Below, in pieces: positions 1 to 6,177 of a stretch of 9,678 nucleotides of DNA (its first letter is position 1; each line of letters opens with the position of its first letter). The DNA comes from an uncultured Bacteroidota bacterium (GTDB lineage: Bacteria; Bacteroidota; Bacteroidia; Chitinophagales; Chitinophagaceae), in NCBI GenBank assembly GCA_903913355.1, contig CAIWKU010000473.1, positions 1 to 9,678 on the forward strand, written 5' to 3'. A program made the translations under genes and the position numbers. Below the pieces are notes generated by a model, which was not told the DNA's origin, did not search any database, and saw only the letters and a program-made list of their open reading frames with translations.

Positions 1-292
1 CAGTTTAACCGAATATACCATCCGGTTTGCTAACCAGGAAAGGGGATACAGTGATAAAGGACATTTCGAAATTGTTAGTCTGGTGGGGGCATTATCCGTA
101 AATGGATCTCATATCCATATCTCCATTTCAGACAGTACAGGTAAAACCATTGGGGGACATCTGATGGCAGGTTGTAAAATTTATACGACTGCAGAAATAG
201 TCATCAATGAATCAAAAGACCTGATATTTCTTAGGCAAGAAGATGGTACAACACCTTGGAAGGAATTACAGGTGGAGCCTGCTAAAAAATAA
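1..292 (+). CDS. PPC/DUF296 domain protein, 3' part (start lies before the window)
   Basis: The reading frame is open from base 2 to a TAA at 290-292 and gives 96 residues. The start codon is outside the window; the GTG at 83 is internal, because the domain continues upstream of it with TEYTIRFANQ and FEIVSLVGALS. The core GSHIHISISDSTGKTIGGHL followed by CKIYTTAEIVI is the signature of the PPC (plants and prokaryotes conserved, DUF296) fold. In plants this fold is found in AT-hook DNA-binding proteins. In bacteria it is a small stand-alone protein of about 140 residues that forms trimers and has no settled function; databases often call it a DNA-binding protein. The clustered histidines (HIH and GGHL) are conserved in the family and could bind metal (inference). 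The gene converges on the peptidase gene. Family assignment is firm; function is not. Confidence 0.85.
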   Translation, partial: SLTEYTIRFANQERGYSDKGHFEIVSLVGALSVNGSHIHISISDSTGKTIGGHLMAGCKIYTTAEIVINESKDLIFLRQEDGTTPWKELQVEPAKK

Positions 293-306
293 AAACTTTG
301 GTTGCT

Positions 307-356
307 TTCAAAATAAAAAAGCAACCGGGAATTTGAAGTGCAAAACTCCCGGTTGC
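307..356 (-). terminator. Intrinsic terminator of the S9 peptidase gene
   Basis: Read on the minus strand, just after the peptidase stop codon, a perfect 10-bp stem (arms 347-356 and 321-330, GCAACCGGGA/TCCCGGTTGC) can be extended inward by a G-U and three A-U pairs. It is followed at once by TTTTTTATTTT (310-320). This is a textbook Rho-independent terminator. The shared arm at 318-326 can also pair with 300-308 (GGTTGCTTT), which gives an alternative 9-bp hairpin. On the plus strand neither hairpin is followed by a clear T-run, so it is a weaker terminator for the PPC gene. Confidence 0.85.
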
Positions 357-363
357 CTGAATA

Positions 364-2784
364 CTATTTAGCTCCTTTTACATATTTTTCGAGCCATTGA
401 TTTTGCTCCCAAAGCATATGTAATAAATTTTCTTTACCTCGGTAGCTATGTGCTTCGTATGGAAGGTATACAAACCGGACTATTCCACCATTTCCTTTAA
501 TGGCTGCAAAAAGACGCTCGCTATTAATCGGGAAAGTACCTGTATTGTCATCTGCTTCACCATGTATCAAAAGGATAGGTGTTTTTATTTTATCTGCATA
601 ACTAAACGGACTCATCTCGTAATATAACTGAGGTGCCTGCCAATAGGTCCGGTCTTCGTTTTGAAAACCAAAAGGAGTCAGGGTTCTGTTATAAGCGCCA
701 CTGCGTGCAATACCTGCTTTGAATAAATTTGTATGGGCCAATAGATTCGCAGTCATAAATGCTCCATAACTATGTCCACCCACCGCTACTCGATTCCTGT
801 CACCTACTCCCATATCTGCCAGTTTATTAATAGCAGCTTCTGCATTCAGTTGTAATTGTGCAACGAAATCATCATTCGGTTTTTTGTCAGGCCCGGAGGC
901 TACGATTGGCATTTCAGCATTATCCAGAATGGCATAACCCTGGGTAACATAAAAAATAGGAGATGCCCAACTGATGGTAGTAAATCGATCTTTACTTCCA
1001 CGAATTTGTGCGGCATCGGCGGCTGAATTAAATTCTCTTGGGTAGGCCCAGATGAGAACCGGGAGCGGGCCGTCTTTGTCTTTATTATACCCTTTTGGTA
1101 AGTAAAGATCACCGGTTAAATCAACTCCGTCTGCACGTTTATATTTGATCTTTTCTTTACTAACCCCTTCCAATTGAGGATAGGGATTGGCGAAACTGGT
1201 AATAGGCCTGTCTGCTATCTTCAATACCAGGTTCTTGATAAAATAATTAGGAACTTCTTTTTGCGATTCACGTCTGGTAAGTAATACCAGCTTATCCGCG
1301 TCAATCACATCTTCTACTACTTCATAAACGCCCTCAGAACAACGCCAGATGATCTGATTTTTTTTTGTACTCAAATCAAATTTAGCCAGAAAAGGAAGAT
1401 CACCCTTGGGTGAAGAACCAATGGGGTTGTTCATTAAAATACTTGTGCCATTATCCGTTGTTTGTATAACACTTCTGCCGTATTTGTTTTTAGTACTAAC
1501 AGGAGTTCCCGGACTATTATACGCATCGGTTTGATTACGCTCATATAATAATTCTAAAGTATTGGTTGTTGTATTGTACCTGCTAACCCGGCTTAATTGC
1601 TTGGATCGAAGAGATTCCTGTACAAGTGCCAATGATGCATCTCCCCAGGTAGTACCACCATAACGCATTTTGGTTTTGAACAATTCTTTTGGCTCACCAG
1701 TAAATGGTGCGCTTAATGCATAGATGGCATCATGGTAGTCTACTTGTTTTTTAATAAGTCCACTATCCAGAGGCACGGCCCAGGTAATGGTAGCGGCTTC
1801 ATCATCACGCCAGTCAAATCCTCTGGGAACATTTTGCGTATTATCATATCCCGAAGGAGTTCCTTCTGTAGAGGGTAATTCGGCCAGTACTTTTACAATT
1901 TTTCCGCTTAGATCATTGATACTGATGGTGCTGGGAAAACCACCTGCCGTAACCAAGTAAGAAAAAGGCTTCCGGATGGTACGAACCAGCATATATTTTT
2001 TATCGGGCGATAAGAGAAAAGAACCAATTAAACCAGATTTTCCAATATTGGTTTCAATCCCATTGCGGTTCTGAACCAATTGTGCGGTAGCATAAAATTC
2101 AAACAATTGTTCATCATAAGGAGATTTGATCAGATCCTGGAAAGTAGGACTAGGCGCGGTTTTCCCCAGGTTCTGCTGCACGGTAGGGCCTTTGGGTGTA
2201 ATAGGGCGTTTAGGTGCATTCAGCGCAACCTGCGTTGTGGCTTTATATAATATTGTATTATCATCTATCCATATATAAGATGATCCCAAAACCAAATTCA
2301 AAGCTTGTTTATTGATTTTAGTAGCTTTTTGTGTGGCAAGTTCTATGATATATAAATCTACTTTAGTTCCTGTGGTATTGGTAAAAGCGATTTTGTTTTC
2401 TGAAGGGCTCCAGGTAACATTCCCCGCTAATAAATTTGCCGGTAATCCGGATACGGAATAAGCTTTGTTGGTTTTGATATTCTTAAGCGTAAAATTGTTG
2501 ATGAACGACTGCCTGCTGGGTGAAAAATTATTCGGGTTCAGGCGAAGTCCCGCAATTTTATTTTCCGGCTGCCCCAATTCTTCTACTGTTGGATAAGAAT
2601 TTCTTTCACTTAATAACATCCATTCCGCTTTACTGTCAATTTTCACAAGAGGAGTGGGTTTTGCCAATAGCAGGTCTGCGATGTCTTTAGGCGGAACCTG
2701 ATAATTGACAGCATCCTGACCAAACAGGAAGCAGGAAATAGTGAGACCAATACTTAGCGCTAACAGTTGTTTTGTTTTTCTCAT
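364..2784 (-). CDS. Secreted S9 family serine peptidase, glutamyl-endopeptidase-like (S9D)
   Basis: An 806-residue prolyl-oligopeptidase-family enzyme. Residues 1-23 form a Sec signal peptide (positive start, hydrophobic core, ending LFGQ), so it should act in the periplasm or outside the cell. Residues from about 30 to 540 form the beta-propeller-like N-terminal region that gates access in this family. The alpha/beta-hydrolase domain follows from about 560 to the C-terminus. The catalytic triad is visible: Ser672 in GGHSYGAF, Asp745 in HGEADDNTG, and His779 in LPYEAHSY. The wording around Asp and His (GEADDNTGTFP, LHMLWEQNQWLEKYV) resembles the branch that contains the plant chloroplast glutamyl endopeptidase rather than DPP-IV or true prolyl oligopeptidase. 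Cleavage after Glu is therefore the best guess, but specificity cannot be read from sequence alone. It ends with TAG and a strong terminator. It lies 58 bp downstream of the GH16 gene on the same strand, possibly co-transcribed. No Shine-Dalgarno precedes the ATG, as is usual in this phylum. Confidence 0.93.
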   Translation of the reverse strand: MRKTKQLLALSIGLTISCFLFGQDAVNYQVPPKDIADLLLAKPTPLVKIDSKAEWMLLSERNSYPTVEELGQPENKIAGLRLNPNNFSPSRQSFINNFTLKNIKTNKAYSVSGLPANLLAGNVTWSPSENKIAFTNTTGTKVDLYIIELATQKATKINKQALNLVLGSSYIWIDDNTILYKATTQVALNAPKRPITPKGPTVQQNLGKTAPSPTFQDLIKSPYDEQLFEFYATAQLVQNRNGIETNIGKSGLIGSFLLSPDKKYMLVRTIRKPFSYLVTAGGFPSTISINDLSGKIVKVLAELPSTEGTPSGYDNTQNVPRGFDWRDDEAATITWAVPLDSGLIKKQVDYHDAIYALSAPFTGEPKELFKTKMRYGGTTWGDASLALVQESLRSKQLSRVSRYNTTTNTLELLYERNQTDAYNSPGTPVSTKNKYGRSVIQTTDNGTSILMNNPIGSSPKGDLPFLAKFDLSTKKNQIIWRCSEGVYEVVEDVIDADKLVLLTRRESQKEVPNYFIKNLVLKIADRPITSFANPYPQLEGVSKEKIKYKRADGVDLTGDLYLPKGYNKDKDGPLPVLIWAYPREFNSAADAAQIRGSKDRFTTISWASPIFYVTQGYAILDNAEMPIVASGPDKKPNDDFVAQLQLNAEAAINKLADMGVGDRNRVAVGGHSYGAFMTANLLAHTNLFKAGIARSGAYNRTLTPFGFQNEDRTYWQAPQLYYEMSPFSYADKIKTPILLIHGEADDNTGTFPINSERLFAAIKGNGGIVRFVYLPYEAHSYRGKENLLHMLWEQNQWLEKYVKGAK

Positions 2785-2818
2785 GAATAGTTGTTTTGTA
2801 GTATAAGATTAAGCATGA

Positions 2819-2837
2819 ATTCGAATATTGTTCGAAT
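2819..2837. repeat. Short palindrome between the GH16 and peptidase genes
   Basis: ATTCGAA (2819-2825) and TTCGAAT (2831-2837) form a perfect 7-bp inverted repeat with a 5-base spacer (TATTG). It lies a few bases after the GH16 stop codon and about 35 bp upstream of the peptidase start. No T-run follows on the minus strand, so it does not look like a terminator. It could be a protein-binding site or chance in AT-rich DNA. Confidence 0.35.
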
Positions 2838-2842
2838 GGGAA

Positions 2843-3631
2843 TCATTGATATACCCTTACATAATCAATTTCCATTCTTTGTGGGAAAACCGTATCATCT
2901 ACTCCTTTCTGTCCACCCCAACTTCCGCCAACGGCAATATTAAGTAACAAATGAAAAGGCGCATTAAATGGCCAGCTTGTTTTATCTATATGTTCATTGT
3001 GAAAACTGAAATAGGGTTTCTTATCTATCAGCATGGTAATTGTTTCGGGAGTCCAGTCTAATGAATAGACATGAAATACTTCACTACAATCCGGAACAGA
3101 GATGATGGCTGTTTTCTGGGTACCTATACTATGAAAATATTTTTTACAATGTATGGAAGCATGAATTACTCCCTGGTCATACCCTACATGTTCCATAATA
3201 TCGATTTCCCCATCATCAGGCCAGGTAAGCGGTATAGTAGAACCCAAGGCCCAGATAGCAGGCCAGGTGCCTCTTCCCTTAGGTAATTTGGCCCTCACAT
3301 CAATATGACCATAGGTCCAATCTCCTTTGCCCTTTGTAACCAGTCTTGCAGAACTATATGCATTCGTACCAATCGTTTCCTTCCTGGCTTCAATAATCAG
3401 GTGTCCGTTTTCTACCCTGGCATTCTTAGTTTGCTGAAAAGTATAAAATTGTAGTTCATCATTACCCCAACCGGCTCCGCCTATATCATATCCCCATTTT
3501 GTGGAATCGGGAAGCCCGGTATAATTGAATTCATCACTCCATACCAATCTTCGGCGTGATTGCCCATATAGGTTGCCAAAACAGACAATAAGGGTGCTGA
3601 ATGAAAGAATTATAAGCGGGAAGGGTTTCAT
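2843..3631 (-). CDS. Secreted glycoside hydrolase family 16 (laminarinase/beta-glucanase-like)
   Basis: A 262-residue protein with a signal peptide (about residues 1-24, ending LYGQ) followed by one complete GH16 jelly-roll domain. The catalytic signature is clear in DGEIDIMEHVG: Glu142 (nucleophile), Asp144, and Glu147 (acid/base). Other GH16 hallmarks are LVWSDEFNY near the N-terminus, GHIDVRAKLPKGRGTWPAIW (residues 108-127), HVYSLDWTPE, LLLNIAVGGSWGG, and the terminal strand MEIDYVRVYQ. The ExDxxE form with the WPAIW stretch is typical of the beta-1,3-glucanase (laminarinase) side of the family; lichenan or another beta-glucan is possible. There is no carbohydrate-binding module, lipobox or type IX sorting domain. 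The gene is the upstream member of a minus-strand pair with the S9 peptidase and is divergent from the histidine operon. I found no convincing promoter in its 5' region. Confidence 0.95.
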   Translation of the reverse strand: MKPFPLIILSFSTLIVCFGNLYGQSRRRLVWSDEFNYTGLPDSTKWGYDIGGAGWGNDELQFYTFQQTKNARVENGHLIIEARKETIGTNAYSSARLVTKGKGDWTYGHIDVRAKLPKGRGTWPAIWALGSTIPLTWPDDGEIDIMEHVGYDQGVIHASIHCKKYFHSIGTQKTAIISVPDCSEVFHVYSLDWTPETITMLIDKKPYFSFHNEHIDKTSWPFNAPFHLLLNIAVGGSWGGQKGVDDTVFPQRMEIDYVRVYQ

Positions 3632-3708
3632 GAATCATTGGCTTGTTCTCAGCAAGATACTTAGAAAACACATCTTTAGATGGCCGTTTATACCAGTATG
3701 GAAAAAAA

Positions 3709-3740
3709 TTTGTCGGTATTCTCAGATGCAGTTACTTTTG
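3709..3740 (+). promoter_or_regulatory. Bacteroidota-type promoter of the histidine operon
   Basis: TTTG at 3709-3712 (-33 element, after seven A's) and TACTTTTG at 3733-3740 (matching TAnnTTTG, the -7 element) are separated by 20 bp. This agrees with the consensus for the primary sigma factor in Bacteroidota. Transcription should start near 3743-3747, which puts the leader-peptide ATG (3750) only about 3-7 bases into the mRNA. The position directly before the His-rich leader supports the call. Confidence 0.75.
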
Positions 3741-3749
3741 CATCAGATT

Positions 3750-3800
3750 ATGAAAATATTTGCACACATACACCACCATCATTTCTTACCCCAGGGGTAG
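3750..3800 (+). CDS. hisL: his operon leader peptide (attenuator peptide)
   Basis: A 16-codon reading frame, ATG at 3750 to TAG at 3798-3800, encodes MKIFAHIHHHHFLPQG. Five of 16 residues are histidine; four are consecutive (codons at 3771-3782) and one is at 3765. This is the composition of a his leader peptide, comparable in idea to enterobacterial HisL with its run of seven histidines. Translation is the sensor: a ribosome short of charged tRNA-His stalls on these codons. The end of the frame overlaps the first RNA hairpin (arm 1 at 3785-3791 and part of arm 2), as attenuation needs. No Shine-Dalgarno is visible, and the inferred 5' leader is only a few bases. The peptide itself probably has no other function. 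The composition, promoter and downstream terminator together make this convincing although the frame is short. Confidence 0.88.
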   Translation: MKIFAHIHHHHFLPQG

Positions 3801-3865
3801 GCTGTTGGTGTTTTGTGCTGATCACAATAAAACATTAAAAGGCTTACCGGTTGGTAAGCCTTTTT
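3785..3865 (+). promoter_or_regulatory. Histidine transcription attenuator (mutually exclusive hairpins)
   Basis: Four segments can pair in alternative ways. Arm 1 (3785-3791, CTTACCC) pairs with arm 2 (3795-3801), giving 7 bp around a 3-base loop. Arm 2 in its wider form (3796-3803, GGTAGGCT) pairs with arm 3 (3841-3848, GGCTTACC): 8 pairs, two of them G-U. Arm 3 pairs with arm 4 (3853-3860, GGTAAGCC) to form the terminator. The spacer between arms 2 and 3 folds back on itself (TGTT 3809-3812 with AACA 3831-3834; TTGTG 3813-3817 with CACAA 3823-3827), so 3796-3848 can form one long imperfect antiterminator hairpin. A ribosome stalled on the His codons (3771-3782) would cover arm 1 and leave arm 2 free, favouring the antiterminator. 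A ribosome reaching the stop codon (3798) would cover arm 2, favouring termination. Geometry is read from sequence; regulation is inferred. Confidence 0.85.
3837..3865 (+). terminator. Intrinsic terminator of the his attenuator
   Basis: A perfect 12-bp stem (AAAAGGCTTACC at 3837-3848, GGTAAGCCTTTT at 3853-3864) with a GGTT loop is followed by a T-run (TTTTTCTTTG from 3861). It lies 37 bases after the leader-peptide stop and about 60 bases before the preferred hisG start. A terminator directly upstream of a biosynthetic operon only makes sense as a conditional one, which fits the attenuator. The A-run on its 5' side could also make it work on the minus strand. Confidence 0.9.
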
Positions 3866-3924
3866 CTTTGTAAACCCTTCCCTGATTCGTAATGAGGTTC
3901 AGGGATCAATCAGAAATAAATAGT

Positions 3925-4830
3925 ATGAATACGGAAATGAAAAACACAAATCCAGAGGCATCCCGCGAAGAGGTAAGTAAATTGAAACTGGCTATCCAAA
4001 AAAGTGGCAGGCTGCATGACGATTCTATCAAATTATTGAAAGAATGCGGGATAGATATCAGTAATGGTGTTAATAAACTAAAAGCGGAAGCCAGTAATTT
4101 TCCTATTGAAGTCTATTTTTTAAGGGATGATGATATTCCCCAATATGTAGAAGATGCAGTGGCAGATATTGGGTTTGTTGGAGAGAATGTAGTGTATGAG
4201 AAAAAGAAAAAAGTATCTGTAGAAGAAAAATTGGGATTTGGAAAATGCCGGTTGAGTATGGCAGTAGGCAGGAATGATGAGTATACCGGAATCCGTTTTC
4301 TGGAAGGAAAAAAAATTGCTACAAGCTATCCGGTAATTCTATCTGATTTTCTCAAAAAGAACGGTGTAACTGCCGAAATTCACGAGATTAGCGGAAGTGT
4401 AGAAATTGCACCGGGGATTGGTTTGGCCGATGCAATCTGCGACCTCGTAAGCAGTGGCTCAACTTTGTTTATGAATGGATTGAAAGAATCAGAAACCATC
4501 CTCCAATCACAGGCGGTACTAATAAAAAATAACCATCTTTCTACGCAAAAACAAGTATTGTTAAACCGGCTTTTATTCAGGATCCAATCCGTAAAAAAAG
4601 CACGTAACAATAAATATATCCTGCTAAACGCCCCCAATAATAAATTGTCGGAGATCATTGCATTGTTGCCAGGTATGAAAAGTCCTACGGTACTTCCATT
4701 GGCAGAAGAAGGTTGGAGCAGTGTACATAGTGTACTCAATGAAAATGATTTCTGGGATATTATTGAACAGTTGAAAGCGGCCGGTGCCCAGGGAATCCTA
4801 GTTGTACCAATTGAAAAGATGATTGTATAA
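3925..4830 (+). CDS. hisG: ATP phosphoribosyltransferase, long form with regulatory domain
   Basis: First enzyme of histidine synthesis: condenses ATP with PRPP to phosphoribosyl-ATP. From this start it has 301 residues. The catalytic domain opens with LKLAIQKSGRL and includes DIGFVGENV and the PRPP-binding signature DLVSSGSTLFMNGL. The C-terminal about 75 residues (YILLNAPNNKLSEI to GILVVPIEKMIV) form the HisG_C domain, which in long-form enzymes binds histidine for feedback inhibition, so a HisZ partner should not be needed. The start is uncertain. ATG 3892 would add 11 residues but lies in the loop of a 7-bp inverted repeat (3879-3885 with 3899-3905). ATG 3925 follows an A/T-rich stretch (AATAAATAGT) typical of this phylum. 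ATG 3937 is possible. TTG 3982, preceded by GAAGAGG, would give the shortest, family-like N-terminus (MKLAIQKSGRL). It is the first enzyme gene of the operon, and its expression should be controlled by the upstream attenuator. Confidence 0.95.
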   Translation: MNTEMKNTNPEASREEVSKLKLAIQKSGRLHDDSIKLLKECGIDISNGVNKLKAEASNFPIEVYFLRDDDIPQYVEDAVADIGFVGENVVYEKKKKVSVEEKLGFGKCRLSMAVGRNDEYTGIRFLEGKKIATSYPVILSDFLKKNGVTAEIHEISGSVEIAPGIGLADAICDLVSSGSTLFMNGLKESETILQSQAVLIKNNHLSTQKQVLLNRLLFRIQSVKKARNNKYILLNAPNNKLSEIIALLPGMKSPTVLPLAEEGWSSVHSVLNENDFWDIIEQLKAAGAQGILVVPIEKMIV

Positions 4831-4849
4831 ACACTAATTTTTTTCGAGC

Positions 4850-6142
4850 ATGAATATCATTTCATATCCATCAAAAAATGAGTGGGCAAAAATTATCAGC
4901 CGACCATCATTTGATAATAGCCAGTTACAGGATATCGTACTATCCGTAATGAATGAAGTTAAACGCAATGGAGATACAGCTGTCAAAGAATTTACACAAC
5001 AGTTTGATGGGGCAGATATAGAAAATGTATTGGTTTCCGAAGAAGAGTTTGCAGAGTCGGCGGACCTGCTTTCATCCGAATTAAAAAAGGCAATTCAACT
5101 GGCAGCAAATAATATTGATTGCTTCCACCAAAAACAACTGGTGACACCGGAAATAACTGAAACCATGCCCGGTGTTTTTTGTTGGCGGAAAAGTGTAGGT
5201 ATCGAAAAAATTGGTTTATATATTCCAGGTGGCACAGCGCCTTTATTCTCAACAATTTTAATGTTGGGTATTCCGGCCAAAATAGCCGGTTGTAAAGAAG
5301 TTATCCTTTGCTCACCACCTGGCAAAAATGGTAAACTGCATCCTGCCATTCTCTATGCAGCCAGTCTGGTAGGTATTTCAAAAGTGTTTAAAATGGGCGG
5401 TGTGCAAGCCATTGCTGCCATGGCGTATGGAACAGAAACAGTACCCAGGGTTTATAAGATTTTTGGACCGGGAAACCAATATGTCACCTGCGCAAAACAG
5501 TTGATTCAGCAGGAAGGGATTGCTATTGATATGCCCGCAGGCCCTAGTGAAGTATGTGTTTTGGCAGACGATTCAGCCAATGCTTCTTTTGTGGCAGCGG
5601 ATTTGTTAAGCCAGGCGGAACATGGTAGTGATAGCCAGGTAATATTGATTTCGATATCTGAAAATTTAATCAAAGAAGTACAGGATGAATTGGAAAAACA
5701 ACTTACCACTTTGCCCAGAAAAGAAATTGCGACTGCTGCTTTAAAAAACAGCACTTTGATAGTTGTGAAAGATATAGAAGAAGGAATTGATTTAGTAAAT
5801 GAGTATGCTGCAGAGCACCTGATCATTGCCTGTGAAAATAATGAATCCATCGCTGAAAAAATCACGAATGCAGGCTCAGTATTCTTAGGAAATTATTCAC
5901 CGGAAAGTGTGGGTGATTATGCAAGTGGCACCAATCACACATTACCCACCAATGGGTATGCCCGGGCCTTTAGCGGGGTAAGTGTGGATAGTTTTGTAAA
6001 GAAAATAACCTATCAGAAATTGTCGGAACAAGGGTTACAAAATATTGGGAACGCCGTATTGTTGATGGCTGAAGCGGAAGGTCTTCAGGCTCATGCAAAT
6101 GCAGTAGGTATGCGTATGGCATCTTCCTCCATAAAAAAATAA
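4850..6142 (+). CDS. hisD: Histidinol dehydrogenase
   Basis: Carries out the last two steps of histidine synthesis, oxidising L-histidinol to histidinal and then to L-histidine with two NAD+, as a zinc-dependent cytoplasmic homodimer. The 430-residue length is normal for the family. By comparison with the E. coli enzyme, the zinc ligands are Gln255 and His258 (LLSQAEHGSDSQ), Asp356 (VGDYASGTNH) and His415 (EGLQAHANAV). The catalytic acid/base pair is Glu322-His323 (AAEHLII). NAD-binding and structural hallmarks include GLYIPGGTAPL, FGPGNQYVTCAK and IDMPAGPSEV. All key residues are present. The start ATG lies 19 bases after the hisG stop and gives the usual N-terminus. It is the second enzyme gene of the operon, in the common G-D-C order. 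Confidence 0.98.
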   Translation: MNIISYPSKNEWAKIISRPSFDNSQLQDIVLSVMNEVKRNGDTAVKEFTQQFDGADIENVLVSEEEFAESADLLSSELKKAIQLAANNIDCFHQKQLVTPEITETMPGVFCWRKSVGIEKIGLYIPGGTAPLFSTILMLGIPAKIAGCKEVILCSPPGKNGKLHPAILYAASLVGISKVFKMGGVQAIAAMAYGTETVPRVYKIFGPGNQYVTCAKQLIQQEGIAIDMPAGPSEVCVLADDSANASFVAADLLSQAEHGSDSQVILISISENLIKEVQDELEKQLTTLPRKEIATAALKNSTLIVVKDIEEGIDLVNEYAAEHLIIACENNESIAEKITNAGSVFLGNYSPESVGDYASGTNHTLPTNGYARAFSGVSVDSFVKKITYQKLSEQGLQNIGNAVLLMAEAEGLQAHANAVGMRMASSSIKK

Positions 6143-6177
6143 ATTGTATAGAGATAATCAGAAAATCATTTGTTAGC

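Noticed and set aside
2752..2784. Lipoprotein signal (lipobox) in the S9 peptidase around Thr-Ile-Ser-Cys
   Set aside because: The -3 position is Thr rather than Leu/Val/Ile, and the hydrophobic stretch continues to a normal Sec cleavage region ending FGQ.
3652..3659. Possible minus-strand promoter -7 element for the GH16 gene (TATCTTGC)
   Set aside because: It matches TAnnTTTG poorly and no TTTG-like -33 element lies at the right distance, so no promoter is called.
3525..3749. A long plus-strand reading frame that ends at 3800 in the same frame as the leader peptide
   Set aside because: Its first part lies antisense to the GH16 gene and upstream of the his promoter, and it resembles no family. 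Only the last 16 codons, after the promoter, are meaningful as the leader peptide.
4380..5865. Several minus-strand reading frames of 80-120 codons inside hisG and hisD
   Set aside because: They lie wholly antisense to clear his genes, have no family resemblance and no start signals; they are shadows of the coding strand.
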